The notes: generated from the sequence alone by a model not told the origin. Positions 9,864 to 17,280 are shown, counted from the stretch's first letter. The stretch: 42,304 nt of DNA from Gallionellales bacterium RIFCSPLOWO2_02_FULL_59_110 (GCA_001801215.1 MGXA01000071.1:1-42304); one strand, 5' to 3'. Numbers and translations: made by a program.

Positions 9864-10082
9864 ATGCGCTACATGGTCGTTGTAGAAAAAGGGCCTTCCA
9901 GTTACGGTGCTTTTGTCCCGGATTTGCCTGGCTGCATCGCCGTTGGCGAAACGGAAGCGGAAGCTCTTGAACTTATTGAAGAAACCATCTTGTTGCATCT
10001 TGAAGACATGAAAGCAAGTGGACTTCAAATTCCGCCGCCTGCATCCAAAAGTACTTTTGTTGAAGTGGCTCTGGCTGCTTGA
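9864..10082 (+). CDS. hicB: HicB-type antitoxin
   Basis: This 72-residue protein has the HicB N-terminal fold (YGAFVPDLPGCIAVGETEAEA). It is the short form, with no obvious helix-turn-helix or ribbon-helix-helix extension after residue 65. It should neutralise the HicA toxin by direct binding. AAGGAG at 9851-9856 stands seven bases before the ATG at 9864 and overlaps the end of hicA. Lack of a DNA-binding tail suggests autoregulation, if any, uses another mechanism (inference). Confidence 0.9.
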   Translation: MRYMVVVEKGPSSYGAFVPDLPGCIAVGETEAEALELIEETILLHLEDMKASGLQIPPPASKSTFVEVALAA

Positions 10083-10111
10083 TCTGAGCACGACCCCTTT
10101 AATTGTTCTAC

Positions 10112-11020
10112 ATGAGCTTTCCTAGCGACATAAAGAACGCGATGCGCGATTGCATCCTGAAGCTGCTTTGGCCAAAGGACGACATCGTTGCCTTCTTCAA
10201 GAGTAATAGCTGTACGTCTAGCGATATCAAAGCTATTGGCGACCACAAGACAATGAACAGGTCGGCCATCATCGACACGATGTTTAATCAACTGAGCAAG
10301 AAGCCCGATGAAGGGCTTGGCCAATTTCGGGCGATGCTTCAATCGTTGATCAACTGGACGCATTTCGATCCGTATTACTTTGACAACCTGAAGAAGCTCA
10401 ACAAAGCTGATGCAGAACGCTCAATCAGCCATCTGAAGCAACTGCAGGAACTACGTGATCACAAGATTCAGGAGCAGCGCAAGGAACGAGAGCGAAAAGA
10501 ATCAGAAGCCAAATTTCCGTCAAACACGCTCCCCGATCTGAAGGCGAAATTCGTTTCACTGCTTCAAGGCAAGGTTGTAGGCGCAAGGCGTGGCTACGAT
10601 CTCGAAGAAATACTTCAGTCGTTGGCCAAACTTTCTAACCTTGATATCACTGAACCGTTCCGAGTCAACGGTGAGCAAATCGACGGCTCAATTAAATTCG
10701 ATGGCGAACACTATTTAGTCGAAGCGAAGTGGCAAGACAAGGCGGTCGCCAACGAGGGCGCATACCAGTTTGCCGGAAAGATCGAAGGAAAGATGTATGG
10801 TAGAGGTCTTTTTGTGTCGATTCATGGCTTCAGTGACCATGTGGTCTCTTCGCTGGTCGCTGGTAAGGCAATCAAAACCATCTTCATCGACGGTGCGGAT
10901 TTGATTGTCGTTCTCGAAGGCTTCATCGGGTTCCCTGACATGTTGAACAAGAAGATCAAGGCCGCCCAGACAAAAGGTTTGATCTATATCGATGCTATGA
11001 CCGGCAAGCAGAAGCAATGA
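10112..11020 (+). CDS. Stand-alone PD-(D/E)XK nuclease-like protein
   Basis: A 302-residue protein with two parts. Residues 1-115 are predicted mostly helical and unrecognised, and a charged linker follows (about 116-135, rich in Glu, Lys and Arg). The C-terminal part looks like an Mrr/restriction-endonuclease fold: Glu165/Glu166 in a GYDLEEIL helix, then Asp191 (QIDGSI) and Glu204-Ala-Lys206 (LVEAKW). This gives the D-X12-E-X-K active-site pattern, and a QFAGKIEG helix follows. It has no methyltransferase or specificity partner, so it is not a classical restriction system. It sits between two toxin-antitoxin pairs, which suggests a defence role. ATG 10112 is chosen over TTG 10103. The A+T content is higher than in the flanking core genes, suggesting transfer. 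Confidence 0.7.
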   Translation: MSFPSDIKNAMRDCILKLLWPKDDIVAFFKSNSCTSSDIKAIGDHKTMNRSAIIDTMFNQLSKKPDEGLGQFRAMLQSLINWTHFDPYYFDNLKKLNKADAERSISHLKQLQELRDHKIQEQRKERERKESEAKFPSNTLPDLKAKFVSLLQGKVVGARRGYDLEEILQSLAKLSNLDITEPFRVNGEQIDGSIKFDGEHYLVEAKWQDKAVANEGAYQFAGKIEGKMYGRGLFVSIHGFSDHVVSSLVAGKAIKTIFIDGADLIVVLEGFIGFPDMLNKKIKAAQTKGLIYIDAMTGKQKQ

Positions 11021-11063
11021 ATCGCGCGTAAGTTGAAAGCGTAACTCGTTGGTGGCCCAGCAA

Positions 11064-11204
11064 TGATCAGTGGCGAATTGCGCAAGTGGGTGGGAGTGTC
11101 CAGAATCTATGGTGCTAGGTAATGTGTTGGACTATGACTCTTTCCTCGAAGATCGCCGGAAGCTTATGGCAGCGAAATTGAAGACATATTTTCAGTCGCT
11201 TTGA
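11064..11204 (+). pseudogene. Possible C-terminal remnant of a lost gene
   Basis: From a TGA at 11064-11066 a frame stays open to the TGA at 11202-11204. Its last 25 residues, read from [19 protein letters not shown] onward, look like a genuine protein C-terminus. From memory they resemble the ends of DUF262/DUF1524-type or other restriction-associated proteins. No start with a ribosome-binding site is visible and the rest of the gene is missing. This could be a relic of a defence gene, and the assignment is weak. Confidence 0.3.
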
Positions 11205-11246
11205 TAGTGGCACTCCAGCCTCGAATAATTTTTTGAACCACTGATT

Positions 11247-11274
11247 TTGTACAACTGCCTGCTTTCCGTATAAT
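11247..11274 (+). promoter_or_regulatory. Sigma70-type promoter for the DUF2281/PemK pair
   Basis: TTGTAC (11247-11252) and a perfect TATAAT (11269-11274) are 16 bases apart, 31 bases before the ATG at 11306. This is the clearest consensus-like promoter in the accessory island. Confidence 0.6.
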
Positions 11275-11305
11275 CCATTGCACCCGTTCCCTCCGAGAGG
11301 TAGCC

Positions 11306-11506
11306 ATGAACATCACCGAACATTTGTTGATCGAGAAGATTCTGCAACTGCCGCCGACGCGCCGGGCAGAAGTGGCCGACTTCGTGGATTTTTTGTGCAG
11401 CCGTGAGGGTGACCGCGCACTGGTGCAGGCAGCAACGCAAACTTCCATAGCCAGCTTCGCTGCCACATGGGACAACGACGCCGACGCGGCGTACGACGCG
11501 CTGTAA
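11306..11506 (+). CDS. DUF2281-type antitoxin
   Basis: A 66-residue protein. The N-terminal part (LLIEKILQLPPTRRAEVADF) matches the DUF2281 antitoxin pattern, and the C-terminus FAATWDNDADAAYDAL ends in the acidic tail usual for antitoxins that pair with PemK/MazF toxins or PIN nucleases. GAGAGG lies five bases before ATG 11306. The toxin gene follows after 18 bases. The role is inferred from family and position. Confidence 0.75.
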   Translation: MNITEHLLIEKILQLPPTRRAEVADFVDFLCSREGDRALVQAATQTSIASFAATWDNDADAAYDAL

Positions 11507-11524
11507 TTTACCGCCATTTCTCAA

Positions 11525-11872
11525 ATGGCCTCCGAATCCATTTTTCAGTTTGGCGAGGTTGTCCTTGTACCGTTTCCATTCACCAATCAGGTGGAGAGCA
11601 AAAAACGGCCTGCCGTAATTATTTCCAGCCCCGCTTACCACACCAACCGCCCAGACTTGCTCATCATGGCAATTACCAGCCAGGCGCACACTGCGCCGGA
11701 CTTTGCCACTGTCCCGGTTATTGACTGGCAAGCCGCCGGGCTGCTCAAACCATCCTTCGCCAAACCAGTCTTGACTACGCTCGAGCAAGCGCTCGTCATT
11801 CGCAGTATGGGTAGCTTTTCGCCTCGCGACCAGCACTCCCTGCGCCAGATGCTTGCACAGATTTTGGGATAG
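11525..11872 (+). CDS. PemK/MazF-type endoribonuclease toxin
   Basis: A protein of 115 residues with the MazF/PemK fold. It has GEVVLVPFPFTNQVESKKRP near residues 9-28, then PAVIISS and the central MAITSQ strand, which are the characteristic blocks. Such toxins cut mRNA at short sequences and are neutralised by the partner upstream. It starts with ATG at 11525 without a visible Shine-Dalgarno sequence, which suggests translational coupling to the antitoxin gene. Confidence 0.85.
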   Translation: MASESIFQFGEVVLVPFPFTNQVESKKRPAVIISSPAYHTNRPDLLIMAITSQAHTAPDFATVPVIDWQAAGLLKPSFAKPVLTTLEQALVIRSMGSFSPRDQHSLRQMLAQILG

Positions 11873-11937
11873 CGCATGCATATCCTGCCAGACTTTTGCA
11901 GAAACAAGCGCCAAACCAAGCTGAATGGGGAGGCCTG

Positions 11938-12423
11938 ATGTTTTACATCGATCTCTTCTCCGCGCTCGCCCGCCACAAGGTGGACTACCTGCTGATTGGC
12001 GGTTTGGCGGTGTCGCTGCACGGCGTGGAACGCGCTACGATGGATGTGGACATCACCGTCGCGATGAACCCGGATAACTTGGCAGCGTTGATCGATGCTG
12101 CAAAGGAACTCAAGCTGTCTCCCGTGCTGCCCGTCCCCATTGAATCGCTCGGCGATCTGGAATTGTTGCGCCAATGGCACAAGGAACGCCACCTTGAAGC
12201 ATTTGCGCTGCGCACCCCGGATTTGGCTGGCGTCACCGTCGATGTGCTGCTGTTTCCGCCTGTTGAATTTTCCGGTATGGCATCCCGTGCCGACGTGTTT
12301 AAAGTCGCGAATACCGACATTCAGGTGGTGTCCATTGATGACCTTATCGCGCTCAAGCAGGCGGTCGGGCGCCCGATAGACCTTATCGACATCGAGCATT
12401 TGCAACGGATCAAGGCGCAATGA
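11938..12423 (+). CDS. Nucleotidyltransferase (MNT/AbiEii-like)
   Basis: A protein of 161 residues with the minimal nucleotidyltransferase signature: Gly21-Gly22 (LLIGGLAVSLHG) followed by Asp36-x-Asp38 (MDVDITV). A third acidic strand follows (VTVDVLLFPP), and a C-terminal DDLIALKQAVGRP stretch is common to this group. Relatives act in type II/IV toxin-antitoxin modules such as MNT-HEPN and AbiE. GGGGAGG at 11927-11933 lies four bases before ATG 11938, so this start is chosen over an in-frame ATG at 11896. It overlaps the next small gene by ATGA. Confidence 0.75.
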   Translation: MFYIDLFSALARHKVDYLLIGGLAVSLHGVERATMDVDITVAMNPDNLAALIDAAKELKLSPVLPVPIESLGDLELLRQWHKERHLEAFALRTPDLAGVTVDVLLFPPVEFSGMASRADVFKVANTDIQVVSIDDLIALKQAVGRPIDLIDIEHLQRIKAQ

Positions 12424-12608
12424 AAACTGGCTTTCCACCCGGTGACCGCACCTATTACGTCAGCGACGAGCGCCTGCGCGCATTCCGGCAGCTGACCCCG
12501 GAGCAGAAGTTGCGTTGGGTGGAAGAACTGGCGACGTTTTTGCGGATGGCGAAAATCGGCAGGGAAAAGCCGCATGAAATTTCGAAACCAAGGGCGGATG
12601 AACCGTAG
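12420..12608 (+). CDS. Small partner of the nucleotidyltransferase, unknown function
   Basis: A 62-residue protein. Its ATG overlaps the stop of the preceding nucleotidyltransferase gene (ATGA), so the two are translationally coupled. The core FRQLTPEQKLRWVEELATFL is an amphipathic helix of the kind often encoded beside such nucleotidyltransferases. It lacks the HEPN R-x4-6-H motif. It may be the second half of a two-gene toxin-antitoxin module (inference). Confidence 0.65.
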   Translation: MKTGFPPGDRTYYVSDERLRAFRQLTPEQKLRWVEELATFLRMAKIGREKPHEISKPRADEP

Positions 12609-12903
12609 GCGTTAACCAATGACTTGGCCGTCGTTTTCTGACGGCCTGGCCAGATGGCTATGCAAAGCTATCCGCCAGTCCGCCAGACGCCGAGAACGGT
12701 ATGCTGGAATACCATACGGCGGAAGGTGCTATGCTCTGGTCGCATAGCTCTAGGCTTGCGCTGCGCTCGTTTTCCGCCCTGCAAATGGACAGCTTCGAAT
12801 ATTTTTCGGGTGATCTTGATTTGAACAGGACAAACACAATGATGACAAACACACCGAAGCCGCTTCATTTAACTGCCATGAAGACGGGCGCGCTGCAGCC
12901 TGG
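12609..12903. other. Non-coding spacer before the AI-2E-type permease gene
   Basis: About 295 bases without a convincing gene. A GCCGTC/GACGGC hairpin (12628-12647) lies 20 bases after the preceding stop but lacks a T tract, so it is at best a weak terminator. Several short inverted repeats (for example GGTATGC...CCATAC) follow. No clear promoter was picked out. Confidence 0.4.
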
Positions 12904-14106
12904 ATGAGCGCGGCTGAGCAGAAAATGAAGCCACGGCAAACGCGCGTGATCCGCGTCGAAGTCGCTCCGTGGACGATGATTTCTCTGGTGCTGGTCGTCG
13001 TCGGTCTGTGGATTTTCATCAGCCTGCTACCGGTTGTCCTGATGCTTGTGGCTGCGCTGATGATTGTCGGTACGCTCGGCCCGGCGGTGGCATGGCTGGA
13101 ACAGCGCGGTGCGCGCCGGGATGCGGGTATTGCTATCGTTTTCACAGTGCTGTTTGTATCGACCGTGTTGATATCTGTGTTTACCATTCCGGAGTTGGCG
13201 AACCAGGTGAGAAACCTGATCAGCATGGAGCCGGCGCTGCGCGAGCGGCTGGCGGTGTGGCTTGCCGAATCTCCGCTTACGGAGAGCCTCGCGGACACGT
13301 TGCGCAACGTGCATTATGACGCGCTCATCGAATCTTACGTTGAGACAGTGCTGACTTTTTCGGCTCGTGTGGCGGAAATTATTGCCTACGGAGCCGGTGC
13401 AATTTTTCTCGCGCTGTACATGATGCTGGACCGCGACCGGCTGCGCGGAGCGCTGTTCGCCGTGGTGCCACGCAGCCACCATATCCGGTTATCGCGCATC
13501 CTGGTCAATCTGAACTTGATCGTCGGTGGCTACATTCGCGGCCAGGCGATCACCAGTGCCCTGATGGCCGCATTCATATTCGTCCTGCTCACCGTGTGCG
13601 GTATCCCGAATGCACTGGTGATCGCGGTGATCGGCGGCCTGGCTGACGTGCTACCGTACATAGGGGTCTTCCTTACCATGGGGCCCTCTGTTGTGGCCGC
13701 GCTCCCATTTGGCACGGTCATCGTCACGGTGGTTTTATTGCTGATGCTCGCCTACGAGGAGTTCGAGAGTCGCGTGCTGGTGCCGATGGTCTACGGACGC
13801 TCAATGCGACTGCCGTCATCCGTGATTCTTTTCTCCCTGATTGCCGGCGCCACGTTGTTCGGGATCATCGGTGCGTTGCTTGCGTTGCCGGTCGCTGCCA
13901 CGATCCTGATGCTTATCGATGAGCTGCGCGTCGAACTGCCCGGCGAAACGGAGCAAGCCGAGGACGCGGAAATGAAGCAAAAGGACGAGCGCGGCGAGCT
14001 CGAATACGAGCGCAGAACCGAAGGCATGCCGGCAGGAGAGGCAGCGGCCATCGCCGTCAAAATGTCGGGCGACCGGAAAAAGGCGGAAGACGAATTGGCG
14101 GCTTGA
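12904..14106 (+). CDS. AI-2E family transporter (PerM/TqsA-like permease)
   Basis: A 400-residue integral membrane protein. It has hydrophobic segments at about residues 25-60, 70-95, 155-180, 210-235, 240-265, 270-290 and 305-345, in the order seen in AI-2E exporters. The conserved GGYIRGQAITSALM and ADVLPYIGVFLTMGP blocks are present. A charged cytoplasmic tail of about 55 residues, rich in Glu and Lys, follows. Family members export autoinducer-2 or act as Na+/H+ antiporters; the substrate here cannot be told. The start ATG at 12904 has no strong ribosome-binding site. It is the last intact gene of the accessory island. Confidence 0.85.
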   Translation: MSAAEQKMKPRQTRVIRVEVAPWTMISLVLVVVGLWIFISLLPVVLMLVAALMIVGTLGPAVAWLEQRGARRDAGIAIVFTVLFVSTVLISVFTIPELANQVRNLISMEPALRERLAVWLAESPLTESLADTLRNVHYDALIESYVETVLTFSARVAEIIAYGAGAIFLALYMMLDRDRLRGALFAVVPRSHHIRLSRILVNLNLIVGGYIRGQAITSALMAAFIFVLLTVCGIPNALVIAVIGGLADVLPYIGVFLTMGPSVVAALPFGTVIVTVVLLLMLAYEEFESRVLVPMVYGRSMRLPSSVILFSLIAGATLFGIIGALLALPVAATILMLIDELRVELPGETEQAEDAEMKQKDERGELEYERRTEGMPAGEAAAIAVKMSGDRKKAEDELAA

Positions 14107-14144
14107 TGGTGCGAGCCGATGGGTGGCCCATTTGATGTATGGGT

Positions 14145-14178
14145 GATCTATGGGTTGACGGTGAGCGGGACGGCGTAG
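14145..14178 (+). pseudogene. Degenerate second copy of the tldD 3' end
   Basis: These 34 bases match the last 34 of tldD (9559-9592) at 28 positions and preserve the frame and stop: they would read IYGLTVSGTA-stop against [14 protein letters not shown]. No more of tldD is present. It may be a footprint of a past duplication or of insertion of the 9.6-14.1 kb island. Confidence 0.5.
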
Positions 14179-14216
14179 CAAGATGCCCTGTTCGCATAAT
14201 CAAATTATTTGATGAC

Positions 14217-14390
14217 ATGAATCAAATTTCGCCGGAGCTGGCAAAGAAACTCACTCGGGCTGTGGAAAAAATGCCCGCTTTCCCCAAGAGTGTGCAAAAA
14301 ATCCTGGAACTGACGCGGAACCTGGATTGCGAGCCGAAGCATCTGGTGCAGCAAGCCCGGATGAAATGGAATGGAATCCGGGGTTGCTGA
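14217..14390 (+). pseudogene. HDOD-domain gene truncated by a palindromic repeat
   Basis: From ATG 14217 the first 44 or so codons read like a normal start of an HDOD signalling protein (KMPAFPKSVQKILELTR, then CEPKHLVQ). At about 14354 the frame runs into a copy of the GTAGCCCGGATG palindrome and stops at 14388-14390 after a foreign tail. The rest of the HDOD domain (about 200 residues) is absent. The N-terminus is well preserved, so the truncation is probably recent. Confidence 0.65.
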
Positions 14391-14433
14391 TTTCATGTTC
14401 ACCCCCGGATTACGCTACATTGCATCCGGGTTA
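14354..14433. repeat. Palindromic GTAGCCCGGATG-family repeat, copy 1
   Basis: The outer arms AGCCCGGATG and CATCCGGGTT and the inner arms GGAATCCGGGG and CCCCCGGATT have the same plan as the copies at 32470, 33038, 35581 and 38880. It interrupts the HDOD remnant and ends 33 bases before the next gene. Confidence 0.7.
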
Positions 14434-14466
14434 CGACCACTGCTCCACGGCCACAGGAGGCGCAGC

Positions 14467-15564
14467 ATGATCCAGAAAACCGCAATCTTCATCCTGCTTC
14501 TGGCCGCGAGCCTGTCCGTCGCTGCGCGTGATCTGCCGCTAGACAGGATCAAGCTGCCGCCCGGTTTCACGATCAGCCTGTATGCCGATGATGTGCCGGG
14601 CGCGCGTTCGATGACGCTGAGCCCGGGCGGGACGCTGTTCGTCGGTACGCGCGGCTCCACGGTTTACGCGCTGCCCAACCGCAAAAACGGCAAGCGCGCG
14701 GACGAGGTGATCGTTCTAACAGACAAGCTCGACACGCCGAACGGCGTGGCGTTCCGCGACGGCGCGCTGTATGTGGCGGAGGTGAACCGCATCCTGCGCT
14801 TCGACGGCATAGCATCGCGCCTGCGCAACCCGCCCAAACCGGTGGTGGTGAACAGTAGCTTTCCCGCCGACAAGCACCACGGCTGGAAATTCATCCGCTT
14901 CGGCCCGGACGGGCTGCTGTATGTGCCGGTGGGCGCGCCGTGCAACATCTGCGAACCCGACCCGGCGCGCTATGCCGGCATCTTCCGCATGAAGCTGGAC
15001 GGTTCCGCGCTCGAACAGTACGCGCGCGGCGTGCGCAACACGGTGGGCTTCGACTGGAATCCGGACACCGGCGAATTGTGGTTCACCGACAACGGGCGCG
15101 ACTGGTTCGGCAACAACATGCCGCCGGACGAACTGAACCATGCGCCGCGCCCCGCCATGCACTTCGGCTACCCCCATTGTCACGGCAAGGCGATTGCCGA
15201 CGATGAATTCGGCGGCAAGCGCGCCTGCGGCGAATTCTCCCCGGCCGCGATGGAACTCGACCCGCATGTGGCCTCATTGGGGATGCGCTTCTACACCGGC
15301 AAGATGTTTCCGGAGAATTACCGGAAGCAGATATTCATCGCCGAGCACGGCTCGTGGAACCGCATCCCGCCCATCGGCTACCGCATCACGCTGGTGCGGC
15401 TGAAGAACGGCAATGCGGCGAGCTACGAAACTTTTGCGGAAGGCTGGCTGGGCACGCTGGCAGCGTGGGGCCGCCCGGTGGACGTGCAGGAAATGCCGGA
15501 CGGCGCGCTGCTGGTGTCGGACGATAAGGCTGGGGTGATTTATCGTATCGCTTACGGCAAATAA
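14467..15564 (+). CDS. PQQ-type sugar/sorbosone dehydrogenase-like secreted protein
   Basis: A protein of 365 residues with an N-terminal signal peptide (hydrophobic core IFILLLAASLSVAA, likely cleaved near residue 20). The rest forms a beta-propeller of the soluble glucose/sorbosone dehydrogenase family: LPPGFTISLYADDVPGARSM, HHGWKFIRFGPDGLLYVPVG, RGVRNTVGFDWNPDTGELWF and IAEHGSWNR are family blocks. Members oxidise sugars or aldoses with PQQ in the periplasm; the substrate is unknown. AGGAGG lies seven bases before ATG 14467, which fixes this start rather than one inside the upstream repeat. It converges with the next gene, four bases away. Confidence 0.88.
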   Translation: MIQKTAIFILLLAASLSVAARDLPLDRIKLPPGFTISLYADDVPGARSMTLSPGGTLFVGTRGSTVYALPNRKNGKRADEVIVLTDKLDTPNGVAFRDGALYVAEVNRILRFDGIASRLRNPPKPVVVNSSFPADKHHGWKFIRFGPDGLLYVPVGAPCNICEPDPARYAGIFRMKLDGSALEQYARGVRNTVGFDWNPDTGELWFTDNGRDWFGNNMPPDELNHAPRPAMHFGYPHCHGKAIADDEFGGKRACGEFSPAAMELDPHVASLGMRFYTGKMFPENYRKQIFIAEHGSWNRIPPIGYRITLVRLKNGNAASYETFAEGWLGTLAAWGRPVDVQEMPDGALLVSDDKAGVIYRIAYGK

Positions 15565-15568
15565 CCGG

Positions 15569-15979
15569 TCAGGACGCGATCAGCCGGAGCATTTCCCCGT
15601 CGCGGTTGAAGGCGAGGTAGTTGCCGATGCTGCCGACCTGAATGGATTTGACCATTTCCTTCAGCGGCTCTTCCGCTTCGGCGCTTTCGGTAATATCTGC
15701 GGATTTGCCGGACATGCAGGCCACGAACACGATGTCCCAGTCCTTTCCGGTATGGCGCGATTCCTCGGACAGAGTGGCAAAACTTACCCGCGCACTGGCC
15801 AGTTTATCGACACACGTGGCCGGCATCAATGCGCCGCCTTTGCGCGCCTTGAAGTCTTCCTGCTGGTTTCTGGTAGGTTTGTCAGGCAACTCGGCCTTGG
15901 TGAATACGAACAGCATGCGCTGCGGCGTGGCCTGCATATTCGCGGCATTCAGTAAATCTTCGTAGCTCGATATGTTCAT
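15569..15979 (-). CDS. Small conserved protein of unknown function
   Basis: A 136-residue soluble protein without signal or membrane segments. From memory it belongs to a betaproteobacterial family sometimes annotated, without good support, as a ribonucleotide reductase subunit. Conserved-looking blocks are PQRMLFVFTKAELPD, GGALMPATCVDKLA and WDIVFVACMSGK. ATG 15979 is preferred to the TTG at 15997 because AAAGG lies ten bases upstream and the family begins MNISSY. I cannot give a function. Confidence 0.75.
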   Translation of the reverse strand: MNISSYEDLLNAANMQATPQRMLFVFTKAELPDKPTRNQQEDFKARKGGALMPATCVDKLASARVSFATLSEESRHTGKDWDIVFVACMSGKSADITESAEAEEPLKEMVKSIQVGSIGNYLAFNRDGEMLRLIAS

Positions 15980-16011
15980 GGTGTACGGGCCTTTCAATAA
16001 GGTAAAAAGTT

Positions 16012-16037
16012 ACACCCCGCTTCGGGCGGGGTGTTTT
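16012..16037. terminator. Strong GC hairpin, terminator-like in both directions
   Basis: ACACCCCGC (16012-16020) pairs with GCGGGGTGT (16026-16034) around a five-base loop and is followed by TTT on the plus strand. On the minus strand it stands 32 bases before the start codon at 15979 and is followed by AACTTTTTACC. A TATAAT lies upstream on that strand (16051-16046). It is therefore either a plus-strand terminator or a leader hairpin of the minus-strand gene. Confidence 0.55.
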
Positions 16038-16089
16038 CTCAGCCCATTATAACGGCAAAATCTTGCCAGGCGCGTATGCTGGCCTTCAA

Positions 16090-16424
16090 CCTAGAAACCT
16101 CAGTTGACCGCTTAATCGAACGTTTAACATCATGAAGCCGATAAATTTTCTCATGTTTTCATGTTTCACCGGATGGGTGAGCACGCTACGTGGCGGATTG
16201 CACGGTTCTGGCGGCGCGTGGCGGCGTTGCAACTCCTTGGAATGGAACTACCATTCCGCGTCGTTGCGCCTTGCCACAGTTGCCCTGACACGGTATTGCG
16301 CAGCATCCGGTGCGGGAAGGGCAACGAACGGCTGCTCCCGCAAGCGGCTGGCTTCGCCAGTAACGTGTCGCAGCCGTCACCCCCATAACCGCACACTCCG
16401 ACACGTTCAATTGAGGTTTCTAGG
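16090..16424. mobile_element. MITE-like element E1 with 5-bp target duplication
   Basis: A 335-bp element whose ends are inverted repeats: CCTAGAAACCTCAGTTGA at the left, and the reverse complement of CCTAGAAACCTCAATTGAA at the right. TTCAA flanks it on both sides (16085-16089 and 16425-16429), as expected for a target-site duplication. It has no transposase gene. It contains an imperfect palindrome (16219-16276) centred on GGAATGG-aacta-CCATTCC that is also found in element E3. The right-hand target duplication covers the stop codon of the adjoining minus-strand gene. Confidence 0.75.
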
Positions 16425-17280
16425 TTCAATGGTTATGATGGTCACGCGCATCTGCGGCGGGAGCGGGAGTTGCGGCGGGAGCCGCGTGGTGGTGGTCGGC
16501 GGAGGACGCGATGGCAGTGTGGACACCTTCGACATAATGCATATAGGTCACGTAGGCTTCGACAAACTCGCGACCCGCATCGACACTCTTGTCCTTGTTT
16601 TTGCCGGTTTTCAATGCGTGCTGAAATTTCGCTCGGATCGCCGCCGCCATGTGGTTGCCGATCATCCCGATCATCTCATCGGCGGAGCCGTTGGCTAGAG
16701 CCTTGTCGGCCAGCGCAACGATGGGATCAACCGCTTCGTCCTTGATGCCGCTATATGGTGCGCCTTCGCCCGCGCGATGCACGCGCACCAGCGTTTCGAG
16801 GAAATACCGGTCGGCCAGTTCCATCGCTTCCTTGCCCTTGCCGCGAACCGCGACCGCCCTGGCAAAGGCCGCCCTGATCTCCGCCTCGTCGTTCTGTTTG
16901 ACCCACTTCAGGACGGGGGTTATGTCGCCGTTTTTCAGGGCGATCCTGGCTTCCGGGATGATCGGGCCACCGGTCGTATCGCAGTGGGCCTGCGCGTTAC
17001 CGGCAAGCAACAATAAACAAGTCATCGAAAGAAGGGTTGCTATGGAATTTTTGCTGGTGTTGCCTGTATTTCTTATCATTACTAATGTCCCCATGTTTTT
17101 GGTTGAACCGGATTTGACTCGCATTTTACGTCTCCGCTTATTCCGTGCGGCGCAGCACAGACTGCGGTTGGCCCGCTTAGTTCCATTATCCTAGAAACCT
17201 CAGTTGACCGCTCCATTGAGGTCGCAAGGGAGTGAATATGAAAACAATTCGATACATATCCACGCTCACCCATTTGGTGA
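16412..17280. repeat. Tandem duplication, unit 1
   Basis: This 869-base unit holds DUF6448 copy A and parts of the bordering elements. It recurs at 17344-18212 with a constant offset of 932 bases. The only difference I noted is the stop-codon base in the last few bases of the coding region. Confidence 0.85.
16426..17124 (-). CDS. DUF6448-type secreted protein, copy A
   Basis: A 232-residue protein with a long signal peptide (basic start, hydrophobic ATLLSMTCLLLLAG, cleavage after AQA near residue 46). The mature protein begins HCDTTGGP, and LADRYFLETLVRVHRAGEGAPY and AGREFVEAYVTYMHYVEG follow. These are hallmarks I recall for the DUF6448 family. The C-terminus is rich in His and Ala (DHHHAAPA, DARDHHNH), which might bind metal. 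GGAG lies seven bases before the ATG at 17124. The function is unknown. The stop codon TGA lies inside the target duplication of element E1. Copy B, 932 bases on, has an identical sequence up to the last codon. Confidence 0.8.
   Translation of the reverse strand: MRVKSGSTKNMGTLVMIRNTGNTSKNSIATLLSMTCLLLLAGNAQAHCDTTGGPIIPEARIALKNGDITPVLKWVKQNDEAEIRAAFARAVAVRGKGKEAMELADRYFLETLVRVHRAGEGAPYSGIKDEAVDPIVALADKALANGSADEMIGMIGNHMAAAIRAKFQHALKTGKNKDKSVDAGREFVEAYVTYMHYVEGVHTAIASSADHHHAAPAATPAPAADARDHHNH

Noticed and set aside
9593-14216. A prophage or integrative element
   Set aside because: No integrase, structural gene or tRNA attachment site was seen. The tldD-end repeat is only suggestive.
16132-17194. 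Plus-strand frames within and beside the DUF6448 gene copies
   Set aside because: They mirror the minus-strand coding sequence, and the left one runs through element E1. No independent evidence of coding.
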